Origin: an uncultured Pelagibacteraceae bacterium
Lineage (GTDB): Bacteria > Pseudomonadota > Alphaproteobacteria > Pelagibacterales > Pelagibacteraceae
Assembly: GCA_902553675.1 (NCBI GenBank)
Contig: CACDLV010000006.1
Span: 1 to 44,643, forward strand
Length of the DNA stretch: 44,643 nucleotides
Direction of reading: 5' to 3'
The notes under the pieces are model-generated. The model was not told where the DNA came from. It worked only from the letters and a program-made list of their open reading frames with translations, and did no database searches. A program made the translations under genes and the position numbers. The number at the start of each line of letters is the position of its first letter. The first letter of the stretch is position 1. Below are positions 26,776-35,686 of this stretch, piece by piece.

Positions 26776-27554
26776 TATTTATTTTTCCATTTTGGTTTTC
26801 GTTTTTCGAGGAATGCAGAAATTCCTTCTTTTGCATCCATTGCCATCATATTTAGGGTCATCATTTTACTTGTATAAGCGTAAGCTTTACTTAATGGCAT
26901 TTCTAATTGTTTGTAAAAAGCTTGCTTTCCAATTTTTATTGTTAAATTAGATTTAGAAGCAATTTTATTTGCTACTTTAAACACTTCATTGTTTAATTTG
27001 GCTTTTGAAAAATTATCATTTATCAACCCAATTTCTTTTGCATAATTTGCGTTGATAGGTTCTCCAGTTAGCAACATTTTCATCATAGGTTTTCGATTTA
27101 TCTTTCTACTGACAGCAACCATAGGTGTACTACAAAACAAACCAATATTTACCCCAGGAGTAGCAAATAATGCGTCTTTAGTACTATAAGCTAAATCACA
27201 ACTTGCAACCAATTGACAGCCAGCTGCAAATGCAGCTCCATGAACTTTAGCAATTACAGGTTTTCTACCTTCAACAATTTGAAGCATTACTTTTGAACAA
27301 AGATTAAATAATTTTAAATATTTATCTCTCTTTTTTAAACCTCTAACTTCTTTTAAATTGTGTCCAGCACTAAATCCTTTACCGGCACCCTCTAATATTA
27401 TTACTTTAACTTTTTTATCAGCATCTAATCTTTTTAATACCTTTAATAAATCTGAAAGATTTTTGAATGATAAAGAGTTATAAGTTTTTGGTTCATCAAT
27501 AATAATTGATGAAACTTCGTTGTTATTTTTTTTAATTTTAATGTTACTAGTCAT
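26775..27554 (-). CDS. Enoyl-CoA hydratase/isomerase family protein (ECHDC3-like)
   Basis: 259 residues, crotonase fold. Oxyanion-hole region FSAGHNLKEVRGL and AKVHGAAFAAGCQLVASCDL are present. The region PGVNIGLFCSTPMVAVSRKI resembles the ECHDC3 subgroup and seems to lack the catalytic glutamates of true enoyl-CoA hydratases, so a different reaction (hydrolase, isomerase or none) is possible. It stands between a PhyH-like oxygenase and CoA-binding genes in the long run. Confidence 0.75.
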   Translation of the reverse strand: MTSNIKIKKNNNEVSSIIIDEPKTYNSLSFKNLSDLLKVLKRLDADKKVKVIILEGAGKGFSAGHNLKEVRGLKKRDKYLKLFNLCSKVMLQIVEGRKPVIAKVHGAAFAAGCQLVASCDLAYSTKDALFATPGVNIGLFCSTPMVAVSRKINRKPMMKMLLTGEPINANYAKEIGLINDNFSKAKLNNEVFKVANKIASKSNLTIKIGKQAFYKQLEMPLSKAYAYTSKMMTLNMMAMDAKEGISAFLEKRKPKWKNK

Positions 27555-28406
27555 TTAATCAGTTAATCCATCGGATCTAGCCTGATTTCTTTCTATATGA
27601 ATTGGTAAAACTTTGCCATAAATAGCTTTAGAATGTTCTGGAGTGTTTACTCTCCATGGATCTAAAACATAAGCTGGAATACACATATATCTTGATTTTT
27701 GACCTTCAACTGTTGTTACCCTGTGCAAAGTAAATCTTCCTTTAAATATTTGTAAATCTCCTGGCTCTAATTTCAATTGTCTCACTCTAGTTCTGTCTCC
27801 TGCTATAACTTTTTGAACTTCTTCGAAATTTTCATTTCCTGGCTCTCTAATATTTGGACAGTACTCAAAAACTCCTCCTTTCTCAGGTTTTTGTATCATT
27901 AAACTAAGTGTAAATTCACAACTATCAAAATGCCATGGGAGTACTCCATCTGGTTTCATAACATTATATGCATGACATGCTAAAGGATCTGCCCATCTGT
28001 AAATAGGAGAAATACCTAAACAAGCAGATACAAATTTTAAAAGTTCTTCAGTTTCGTATAGATATTTCATTTCGGAATTTTTTGAAAAACAATCTGAATT
28101 TAAATATCCATTGTATCTATTCATAAAAGTTCTTTTTGGATGATCTTTTGGTAATGAAGGATCATCCTTTGCATACAAGTATGCATTTATACTCTCTTTG
28201 GACATATAAACTTCGTCTAATTGTTTTTCTAACTCAGAATTCATTACCTTAAGTGATTTAGGCAAAATAAAATTTGGAATTGTTGAACAACTATGTTGAT
28301 CAAGTTCTTCTTTACATGTTTTAACTAAATTTTTAATTATTGGTGAATTTAAATCGTGTATTGGATATTTTTCTAAATCTACAATAGTCTTAAGTCTACC
28401 GTTCAT
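27555..28406 (-). CDS. PhyH-like Fe(II)/2-oxoglutarate dioxygenase
   Basis: 283 residues. The iron triad is visible as LPWHFDSCEF (H159, D161) and FTLHRVTTVEG (H228), with the 2-oxoglutarate-binding Arg probably in SRYMCIPAYV. This is a phytanoyl-CoA dioxygenase/2OG oxygenase-type fold. The preceding genes encode an APS-kinase-like protein and a nucleotidylyltransferase with almost no gap, suggesting a three-step modification of a small molecule or head group. Substrate unknown. Confidence 0.7.
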   Translation of the reverse strand: MNGRLKTIVDLEKYPIHDLNSPIIKNLVKTCKEELDQHSCSTIPNFILPKSLKVMNSELEKQLDEVYMSKESINAYLYAKDDPSLPKDHPKRTFMNRYNGYLNSDCFSKNSEMKYLYETEELLKFVSACLGISPIYRWADPLACHAYNVMKPDGVLPWHFDSCEFTLSLMIQKPEKGGVFEYCPNIREPGNENFEEVQKVIAGDRTRVRQLKLEPGDLQIFKGRFTLHRVTTVEGQKSRYMCIPAYVLDPWRVNTPEHSKAIYGKVLPIHIERNQARSDGLTD

Positions 28407-28412
28407 TTAACT

Positions 28413-28787
28413 TTATTTTAACTTTCCCTCTTCTCTCATTTTTGCTCTTATCTTGGTTGCTGATATTTTTTGAGTTTCTTCATCCAAAACTATTTCCTCA
28501 ATCTTATATCCAACTCCCCTACCATAACAAATATTTGTAATATTAGGTACTAACATAATTTTAAATTGTCCTTTAAATTCAGGATTTAATCTGTCTTCAA
28601 TGTTTTTTTTTACTGTTTCAAAATCAAAAGGATTATCATCAACACCTTGCACATCTCTAATTTGAATACAAACTTGTCCAGTTTTTTTAATAATTTCTTT
28701 AAACAAAGTATAATGTCCATCGTGAAAAGGTTGCCATCTTCCTAGCATTTGTGCTGTTGGTTTTTTGTTATCCCATTGGTGTGTCAT
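28413..28787 (-). CDS. Small HxGH-type nucleotidylyltransferase
   Basis: 124 residues. GRWQPFHDGHYTLFKEII carries the HxGH nucleotide-binding motif and ISATKIRAKMREEGK carries the ISxTxxR motif, so both catalytic halves of the nucleotidylyltransferase fold are intact. The family transfers AMP or CMP to a phosphorylated substrate (NMN, phosphopantetheine, glycerol-phosphate and so on). The start overlaps the APS-kinase-like gene by 20 bases. The activated substrate is unknown. Confidence 0.75.
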   Translation of the reverse strand: MTHQWDNKKPTAQMLGRWQPFHDGHYTLFKEIIKKTGQVCIQIRDVQGVDDNPFDFETVKKNIEDRLNPEFKGQFKIMLVPNITNICYGRGVGYKIEEIVLDEETQKISATKIRAKMREEGKLK

Positions 28788-29193
28788 TTTTTATCTCCTC
28801 TATTATTTTTGGTGCCCAATTTTTTGCATCCTGAGTTGTTACATGAAAATCAAAATTTTTAGGATTAACAAACATTTGATTTGTGTCTTCAAATCTTCCT
28901 TCTTTAATTGTATCGACCCACACTCTAAAATCTGCAGGAAACAAGCTTCTTGCTTCAGGTGTTGGTGCAATGAAATCTGCGATTACATAATGACCTTCTG
29001 CTTTTAATTTTAAAGCTGCTTGAGCCATTCTTTTTGCTTGTCTTACCCTTCCTTCCTCTGAAAAATCCCAATCGTTTGCAGCTTTTCTTACTTCGTCTGC
29101 ATTTAGTCTTTTTGCATTTAAGAGTGGTGCCATTTCATTTGCTAGAGTTGTTTTACCAGCTCCAGGTAAACCCATTACTAAAATAATTTTCAT
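28768..29193 (-). CDS. APS-kinase-like P-loop kinase, short form
   Basis: 141 residues. Walker A GLPGAGKTTLA, then RLNADEVRKAANDWDFSEEG and GHYVIADFIAPTPEARSLF align with adenylylsulfate kinase (CysC: DGDNVR...GFS..DR...FISP). The later CysC segment around the CEERDPKGLY motif is missing, and the protein is shorter than CysC. It is therefore probably a kinase for another hydroxylated or nucleotide-linked substrate. It shares one base with the M24 gene upstream and 20 with the nucleotidylyltransferase gene downstream. Confidence 0.75.
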   Translation of the reverse strand: MKIILVMGLPGAGKTTLANEMAPLLNAKRLNADEVRKAANDWDFSEEGRVRQAKRMAQAALKLKAEGHYVIADFIAPTPEARSLFPADFRVWVDTIKEGRFEDTNQMFVNPKNFDFHVTTQDAKNWAPKIIEEIKNDTPMG

Positions 29194-30428
29194 TAAATAT
29201 CTTCTAACGGATGATGGGACATTAATTCAAGTCCATTTTCACCAACAAGATACTGTTGTTCAAGTTTTACACCTTCTTTGCCACCAACTTTGCCAATATA
29301 ACTTTCAACAGTTATAGTCATATTTTTTTGAAAAATTCCTCCACGCTCACCTCCATCTGTAGGATATCTAATTGCAGGCCACTCATCACATAAACCAATT
29401 CCATGAACCATTACTGAATATCTGTTTGGATAATATTCCTCAGGTAATACCCAAGATTTTTCTGTAAATTCCTCAAAAGTCATTCCGTCTTTTATTAATC
29501 TGGAATTAAAATCTATTTGCTCCATAGCCATTGAATATAATTTTTTTTGTTCATCATTAAATTTATTTCCTACAACAAAAGCTCTGGAAATATCTGCGCA
29601 GTATCCATAAGGACCAACCATATCGGTATCAAAAGCAACTATTTCTCCTTGTTGAATAACTTTATTACTACTTTCTTGCATCCATGGATTCGTTCTTTGA
29701 CCAGAAGATAAAATCCTACACTCAATCCATTCACCTCCATTTTCAATATTTGTTTTATGTAAAATTGACCACAATTCATCTTCTGTCATTCCCGGTTTGA
29801 GATCAGATCTCATTTTAGATACACCTTTTTCTGCAACTTCTATTGCTGCTTTCATACAAGTTAATTCATCATGTGATTTAATTACTCTTGCTTGTTCTAA
29901 AATTAATTTTGCATCTACAACTTCAATACCTTCTTTATTTAAAGCTGCAACCGCAGGACCATTTAAAACATCAATTGCAATTTTTTTTGATTTAAAATAA
30001 TTTTTTGATAAATCTTTAACTTCATTTATCCATTTTAACAATTGATTATCTGCTTGGTCTCCATTACTAAAATAATCCCATGTGATTGCTGGTCTTATTT
30101 CGTCAATTAGATTTAAATGCTTCGATAATATTTCACAATTAAAATACTCATAAAGAATAGTTGGTCCATTGACTGGTACAAAACAATATCTTGTTAAGTT
30201 ATGCATATTATAGACACTCATATTCACAGTATCTAATGCATAACGAACATTCACCGGATCAAATAAAATACAAGCTTCTAAATTGTTTTTTACTAATTCT
30301 TTTCTAACCCTGTCTAAACGATATGATCTTAACTTATCAAAATCAATCTCGTCTTCTCTCAATCTTTTTTTAGAAATAAAATTTTGTATTGGTTTTATCT
30401 CAGGAGCTATTTTTCTACTAAACCTCAT
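29193..30428 (-). CDS. DddP-like M24-family metalloenzyme (candidate DMSP lyase)
   Basis: 411 residues: creatinase-like N-terminal domain plus pita-bread M24 domain. Metal ligands are all visible: FDTDMVGP (D267, D269), CADISRAF (D279), MVHGIGLCDEWP (H342), TVESYIGK (E375) and KLEQQYLV (E390). These match, with a near-constant offset, the ligands I recall for Roseobacter DddP (D295, D297, D307, H371, E406, E421). Y337 and D348 match its catalytic Y366 and D377. Shared flanks such as GGEWIECRILSSGQRTNPW strengthen this. A creatinase or Xaa-Pro peptidase role is the alternative. Confidence 0.7.
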   Translation of the reverse strand: MRFSRKIAPEIKPIQNFISKKRLREDEIDFDKLRSYRLDRVRKELVKNNLEACILFDPVNVRYALDTVNMSVYNMHNLTRYCFVPVNGPTILYEYFNCEILSKHLNLIDEIRPAITWDYFSNGDQADNQLLKWINEVKDLSKNYFKSKKIAIDVLNGPAVAALNKEGIEVVDAKLILEQARVIKSHDELTCMKAAIEVAEKGVSKMRSDLKPGMTEDELWSILHKTNIENGGEWIECRILSSGQRTNPWMQESSNKVIQQGEIVAFDTDMVGPYGYCADISRAFVVGNKFNDEQKKLYSMAMEQIDFNSRLIKDGMTFEEFTEKSWVLPEEYYPNRYSVMVHGIGLCDEWPAIRYPTDGGERGGIFQKNMTITVESYIGKVGGKEGVKLEQQYLVGENGLELMSHHPLEDI

Positions 30429-31051
30429 AATACCCTATACAATCCTAACCATGCGTTAACATCTTTGCTTGCAATGTAGTCGGATTTAAAAAATTCTACT
30501 TCTTCCCACTTCTTGCTATCTTTGAGTATATCAATTTTTTTATCAAAACCATACTCTTCGTGAATTCCTTCATTAATCGTGAAGCAAATTAAACCTCGGG
30601 GTTTTGTTATTCTTATAAATTCATCTAATGCATTTGGTTTTACATGCCCAAAAGTAAATGTTCCAACACACATAACTCCACCATAAAAATTGTTCTCAAC
30701 TTCTATTGGTTTGTTTAAATCAACCTTTACTAATTTTTGATAAAGATCTTTTGGTACAGTGTCTAATAAAGTTTGAGATAAATCGGCTCCATGAAAGTTT
30801 TTAAAACTATATTTTTTAAGCTCCAATCCGACTAAACCTGTTCCACATCCAGCATCAAAAATTAAAGTATCTTTATTTTTCTCATATTTGTTAAATGTTT
30901 CTGCGGTTTCTTTAGGTCCTGTATAGTTCCAATCAACCATGTCTTTATTGTATTTATCTTTGTCTCCCCACTCATCGTAGTACTTCATAACTTCATCAGT
31001 AGTTTTAAGTTTATAAATTGGAATTTTGTTTCCTACGTCTTTTTGAGCCAT
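30425..31051 (-). CDS. Class I SAM-dependent methyltransferase
   Basis: 208 residues. Motif I is LIFDAGCGTGLVGLELKKYS, followed by the acidic ADLSQTLL. The N-terminal YYDEWGDKDKYNKDMVDWNY-GPKET segment resembles the METTL27/WBSCR27 group of methyltransferases, whose substrates are unknown. It overlaps the M24 gene by four bases and shares one base with the upstream dehydrogenase gene. Given its neighbours it may methylate a small amine or sulfur compound. Confidence 0.8.
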   Translation of the reverse strand: MAQKDVGNKIPIYKLKTTDEVMKYYDEWGDKDKYNKDMVDWNYTGPKETAETFNKYEKNKDTLIFDAGCGTGLVGLELKKYSFKNFHGADLSQTLLDTVPKDLYQKLVKVDLNKPIEVENNFYGGVMCVGTFTFGHVKPNALDEFIRITKPRGLICFTINEGIHEEYGFDKKIDILKDSKKWEEVEFFKSDYIASKDVNAWLGLYRVL

Positions 31052-33456
31052 TAGCTTCTCATTTTTTGACCACTTGGATCATAAAGTGGTTCTTTAATAA
31101 TTGAACAATTAAATAAATCTCCATTTATCTCTACTTGAATTTTATTTTCAGAATTAATGTTTTTTTGATCAACAAAAGTAAAAGCTACACTTTTATTTAC
31201 AAAATGAGCAAAACCACCTGAAGTTACATAACCAATACTTTGATCTCCATTCATAACAGCTTCATTATTTGTTACATCAATATCATTTGTTTCAACAATT
31301 AATGGTATGAGTTTATTTGAAGAATTTTCCTTTTGTGCACTTTCTTTACCAATAAACTCTTTATCCCAATTAATAAAAGCATCTAAACCTGTCTCCTTTG
31401 CTGTAAAATCTGGTCTATAATCTAAAGTCCAAGCTCCCCAATTTTTCTCTAACCTCATTGACATTAATGCTCTTCCACCAAATGGTTTAATGTTAAATTC
31501 TTTTCCAGCTTCCATTAATTCTTCATAAAGTTTTAATTGATAGTGAGGTGCTACATAAATTTCATAACCTAGTTCGCCTGTAAATGAAATTCTATTTATG
31601 ATTGCTGGAACTCCCCCAACAAACATTCTTCTAGAATCTCTAAATTTAAATTTTTCATTTGAAACATCGTCTCTTACAATTTTTTCTAAAACTTTCCTTG
31701 AGTTAGGTCCTGCGATAGACAAACCATGATAATCATCAGATCTATTAGAATAACTTAAATTAAATTTATCTAAATGACTCTCAAACCAACGTCTATGCAT
31801 TTCTTGAGCAGCTCCAGAACCAAACACCATGAATTCATTTTCATCTAAACAAGCCACAGTTAAATCACCACATAACTTTCCTCTATATGACAACATTGGG
31901 GATAAAGATATTGTTCCTGGCTTTGGAAGTCTTCCAGCCAATATGTGATCTAAAAATTTTCTAGCATCAGGACCTTTGAATTCATGTTTTGAAAAGTTGG
32001 CAACTTCTATTAAACCAACATTTTCTCTTACATTAATAACTTCTTTTGAAACATAGTCATGTGATCTTGATCTTTTAATAGTAGGCTCTTCATGTGCATC
32101 TTTTTTATTATTTGCAAACCACAAAACATTTTCCAATCCAAAGCTATCTCCCATAACAGCACCTTGATTTACAAAACGATCATACAGCGCAGTAGTTTTT
32201 TGTTTTCTTCCCTTTGGTAAAGTTTCGTTTGGAAAAGTCATAATAAATCTTCGCTCATAATTTTCTGAGGATTTTATTGTTCCATATTGAGGTGATGCAT
32301 AATCTCCAAATCTTGCAACATCCATTGCCCAAACATCTATTGATGGTTCTCCGTCAATAATCCATTCTGCTATACATTTTCCAACACCACCACCTTGACA
32401 AAATCCAGCCATAACACCAACAGCAACCCAATAATTTTTCATTCCAGGTACTGGACCAATAAGAGGACTTCCGTCTGGACCAAAAGTAAAAGGACCATTA
32501 ACTATATTTTTTATACCTGCACGCTCTAAAGCTGGCATTCTTTCAAAACCAATTGCTAATCTATCTTCTATATTATCTAACTTTGGCTCAAGTAACTCAT
32601 GGCCAAAATTCATTGGTGTACCCTCTACTCTCCAAGGTGTTGATTTTGGCTCATAGGTTCCAAGCAACATTCCTTTTCCCTCTTGTCTAAAGTAAATATT
32701 TCCCTCAAAATCTGTTCCTATAGGTAGTCTTTGATCGCCCATTGCTTCGATTTCAGGAATAGGTTCAGTGATTAAATAATGGTGCTCCATTGGTTGAACA
32801 GGAAGGTTAAGCCCAGCTAATTGCCCAACTTCTCTTGCCCATAAACCACCAGCGTTAATTACTATTTCAGAATTAATATTTCCTTTTTCAGTAAAGACAT
32901 CCCAAGTCCCGTCTTCTTTTTGTTTAGTATCTTTAACAATAGTGTGCGTGTAATATTTTCCACCATGAACTTTTGCAGCTTTTGCAAAAGCATAAGTAAC
33001 TCCTGATGGATCAACTTCACCATCAATAGGATCCCATAATGCTAGCAAGTATCTAGATGGATCAATTAAAGGATGTTTCTTTTTTACTTCCTCTAGAGAA
33101 ATAAACTCTTGATCAAGTCCCATGTATCTTGCTTTTGATCTTTCTCTTTTTAAATATTCAGCCCACACTTCGTTTGATGCTAAATAAAATCCTCCACTAG
33201 GTTTAAATCCAGTTGAGTGACCAGATTCTTTTTCTATCTCTTTATACAAGCCTATCGTATAAGCCATCATCCTAGAAATATTTGGATCTGAAGATATTAC
33301 ATGAACATTTCCTGCTGCATGCCAAGACGAACCAGAAGTAAGCTCGTTTCTTTCAAGCAATATACAATCCTTTAATCCAAATTTAGATAAATGATAAAGA
33401 ATAGAGCACCCTACAACACCACCTCCTATGATTACTACCTTCGCATGCTTTTCCAT
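31051..33456 (-). CDS. Dimethylglycine/sarcosine dehydrogenase family flavoprotein 2
   Basis: 801 residues with the same domain order as the other copy in the window (FAD domain, linker, GcvT, GcvT C-terminal). FAD motif VVIIGGGVVGCSILYHLSKF; TSGSSWHAAG contains the covalent-FAD histidine (H46); folate-domain signatures include ISFTGELGYEIYVAPHYQLK. It directly follows the betaine-homocysteine methyltransferase homologue, whose product with glycine betaine would be dimethylglycine. That order makes dimethylglycine the favoured substrate of this copy. Confidence 0.85.
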   Translation of the reverse strand: MEKHAKVVIIGGGVVGCSILYHLSKFGLKDCILLERNELTSGSSWHAAGNVHVISSDPNISRMMAYTIGLYKEIEKESGHSTGFKPSGGFYLASNEVWAEYLKRERSKARYMGLDQEFISLEEVKKKHPLIDPSRYLLALWDPIDGEVDPSGVTYAFAKAAKVHGGKYYTHTIVKDTKQKEDGTWDVFTEKGNINSEIVINAGGLWAREVGQLAGLNLPVQPMEHHYLITEPIPEIEAMGDQRLPIGTDFEGNIYFRQEGKGMLLGTYEPKSTPWRVEGTPMNFGHELLEPKLDNIEDRLAIGFERMPALERAGIKNIVNGPFTFGPDGSPLIGPVPGMKNYWVAVGVMAGFCQGGGVGKCIAEWIIDGEPSIDVWAMDVARFGDYASPQYGTIKSSENYERRFIMTFPNETLPKGRKQKTTALYDRFVNQGAVMGDSFGLENVLWFANNKKDAHEEPTIKRSRSHDYVSKEVINVRENVGLIEVANFSKHEFKGPDARKFLDHILAGRLPKPGTISLSPMLSYRGKLCGDLTVACLDENEFMVFGSGAAQEMHRRWFESHLDKFNLSYSNRSDDYHGLSIAGPNSRKVLEKIVRDDVSNEKFKFRDSRRMFVGGVPAIINRISFTGELGYEIYVAPHYQLKLYEELMEAGKEFNIKPFGGRALMSMRLEKNWGAWTLDYRPDFTAKETGLDAFINWDKEFIGKESAQKENSSNKLIPLIVETNDIDVTNNEAVMNGDQSIGYVTSGGFAHFVNKSVAFTFVDQKNINSENKIQVEINGDLFNCSIIKEPLYDPSGQKMRS

Positions 33457-34496
33457 TAGTATTTAATTTCCTTGTTTACTTTTTTAAGAGATTTATCTGT
33501 ACCATGATGGAAATGTTTGCTCATATCAGGCATATATTTCATTGAAATTGGTTTTTTTCCAATTGCAACTGACATTTCTCTTACGTGATGTGCTTCTGCT
33601 CCACAACATATACCAATAAAATTTATTTTATTCTGAACACAATCTTTTGCAAACTCTGCCATTTCAAATCTGTTACATAACAAATTATCTAAAGCTACTG
33701 GGAATGCATTTCCCCCTGGAATACAATTGCAACCATGATCAGTTATATTTAGAAAACCAGGTTCTGCCTCTGTTGTTCTGTATGGTACTGGAAGTCCAGC
33801 AACGTGACATGAAACTTTTTCTCTAACTTTTTTTAAAAGTTTCATTGTCATTTCAGGACCTCGATAACAATTTAAACCAACTACATCTGCACCTAAATCT
33901 TCCATCATTTTGCAAGCATCTTCAGCGGTATGACCTTCTCTAGTTTTGTCCCCTCTAGGAATTGCAAAATTACAAACTGCAATAAGTCCAGCATCTTTAA
34001 TTGCTTTTAATGCTATCTTCATTTCTTCAGTCCAATTTATTGTTTCTGCAATTACAAAATCAACACCAGCTTCTTTCGCCCAAGCTATCTGTTCTTCATA
34101 CATTTGTTGACATTGTTTATGAGTATTAGCATCACCAGGATCAAATACGTTTGTATTAGCTACATCTCCACAAACCATTAAATCTAAATCTTTAAATTCA
34201 TTCGCAGCGTGTTTCGCTATCTTAAGAGCATTTTTTTGTAGTGGCTCTAACATATCTTCTTTACCAATAATTCTCAGTTTTTCTCTATGACCATAATAAG
34301 TAAATGCTTGAACAACATCTGATCCAGCTCTAATAAATTCTCTATGTAACTGAGTTACTACCTCAGGATGTTCTAAAACTACTTCTGGAACAAATGGACC
34401 TGCTGAAAGATAACCTCTTCTTTCCATTGCAAAAAGATATCCTTCTGCACACATAATAGGACCTTCATTTAATCTAGTAATAAGATCTTTTTTCAT
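33456..34496 (-). CDS. Betaine-homocysteine methyltransferase homologue
   Basis: 346 residues, homocysteine S-methyltransferase (Pfam S-methyl_trans) fold. Zinc ligands are visible as VVGLNCYRG (C210) and GICCGAEAHHVREM (C297, C298), equivalent to the three zinc cysteines of BHMT. In the family, a methyl group goes from glycine betaine (or a sulfonium such as DMSP) to homocysteine, giving methionine and dimethylglycine. It lies between a Rieske oxygenase gene (12-base gap) and a dimethylglycine dehydrogenase (one-base overlap). No SAM-V-like riboswitch fits in the short upstream gap. Confidence 0.85.
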   Translation of the reverse strand: MKKDLITRLNEGPIMCAEGYLFAMERRGYLSAGPFVPEVVLEHPEVVTQLHREFIRAGSDVVQAFTYYGHREKLRIIGKEDMLEPLQKNALKIAKHAANEFKDLDLMVCGDVANTNVFDPGDANTHKQCQQMYEEQIAWAKEAGVDFVIAETINWTEEMKIALKAIKDAGLIAVCNFAIPRGDKTREGHTAEDACKMMEDLGADVVGLNCYRGPEMTMKLLKKVREKVSCHVAGLPVPYRTTEAEPGFLNITDHGCNCIPGGNAFPVALDNLLCNRFEMAEFAKDCVQNKINFIGICCGAEAHHVREMSVAIGKKPISMKYMPDMSKHFHHGTDKSLKKVNKEIKY

Positions 34497-34507
34497 AATT
34501 TATCCTT

Positions 34508-35686
34508 TCATTTCATTATATTGTTTGCAACCCATTTGTGGAAATGATGGGTGGGATTATCCATCACAGGTGAAAAATTTCCCCCATTATAAGATGGTGA
34601 TTTTCTCCCATCTTGCATTCCCTCAATTATATTTAAATCTTCACTTTGAACTCCTTGCCAAAGTTCAAAGTTTTGTTTTCTAAGTGATTTAAATTTTTTC
34701 GAATTTGCTGCTTCATCACCAACATAATAAATTTCCATATGTTCTTTTGTATATTCATTATTTACTGGTTCTAGCCAGTAAGCATAAAAATGATCTTTAT
34801 GAATTCCAAGCATAACATTCGGGAAAAGAGCAACGTACTCTGCAATATGTTCTTGATCTTTTGGCCAATTTGGAAATGTTGGAAATTTTAAGTTACTTTT
34901 AAACTTTGGATTATATACTATAGTACCTTGGCCAGCGAAACGGTTAGGTAATCCTTGAATATGATAATGATCATCAATTTTTGAGTATGAGTTTAATCCA
35001 GGATGAACCCAGGGTAGATGATAACTTTCACAATAATTTTCTATTGCAAATTTCCAGTTACACTTAGCATTTAAATTAAAATAACCATAATCTTTTGAAT
35101 AAACAATTAAATCTCTATCTTTAGTCGGCCAGAATTTTTTCCACCTATCACTCAGAGGTTTAATATATTTTTCAAAATTAATTTCATTTTTGTTTAAATT
35201 TATAAAAATTAAATCTAACCAAACATGAGATCTAACTTCCTTAAGCCCACTTTTTGATTTACTAAATTTATTACAATTATGTTTATTCATTCCACCAATA
35301 TGTGGTGTGGCTATTAACTTTCCACTCATATCGTAGGACCAAGAGTGATAAGGGCATCTTATTACATTCTTAATTTTACATTTTTCTTGAAGAATTTTGT
35401 ATCCTCTATGACTACAAACATTATGAAAAACTTTTATTTTATTATTTTTATCTCTTAAAATAATTAATGGAATTCCCAAAAGGTCAAATGGTTGAGCATC
35501 TCCAATATTCGGTATAGAGCTGCCAACACCAATTACTACCCATTTATTTTCAAAAATTTTTTTTCTCTCAATGGATAAATAATCTAGATCAGTATAGCAC
35601 TCATTTGGTAATCCATGAGCTTTATGAATATTTTTATTTACTACTTTTAATTTTTTTAAATCGAGTATTTGAGATAACTTTTTCAT
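34508..35686 (-). CDS. Rieske non-heme iron oxygenase alpha subunit (GbcA-like)
   Basis: 392 residues. The Rieske [2Fe-2S] site is NVCSHRGY (C91, H93) and RCPYHSWS (C111, H114); the mononuclear iron site is NYCESYHLPWVHPGLN (H223, H228) with D350 in QSEDLNIIEG. This layout matches glycine betaine or stachydrine demethylases. It begins the minus-strand run. The reductase partner is not in the window. An AAGGAGG (complement of 35703-35709) lies 16 bases before the ATG, too far for an ordinary ribosome site, so the start or leader may be unusual. Confidence 0.8.
   Translation of the reverse strand: MKKLSQILDLKKLKVVNKNIHKAHGLPNECYTDLDYLSIERKKIFENKWVVIGVGSSIPNIGDAQPFDLLGIPLIILRDKNNKIKVFHNVCSHRGYKILQEKCKIKNVIRCPYHSWSYDMSGKLIATPHIGGMNKHNCNKFSKSKSGLKEVRSHVWLDLIFINLNKNEINFEKYIKPLSDRWKKFWPTKDRDLIVYSKDYGYFNLNAKCNWKFAIENYCESYHLPWVHPGLNSYSKIDDHYHIQGLPNRFAGQGTIVYNPKFKSNLKFPTFPNWPKDQEHIAEYVALFPNVMLGIHKDHFYAYWLEPVNNEYTKEHMEIYYVGDEAANSKKFKSLRKQNFELWQGVQSEDLNIIEGMQDGRKSPSYNGGNFSPVMDNPTHHFHKWVANNIMK

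Noticed and set aside
34497..34507. SAM-V or SAM-II type riboswitch before the BHMT homologue
   Set aside because: Such riboswitches precede bhmT in some SAR11 genomes, but here only 11 bases separate it from the Rieske gene, and nothing in the gap can fold.
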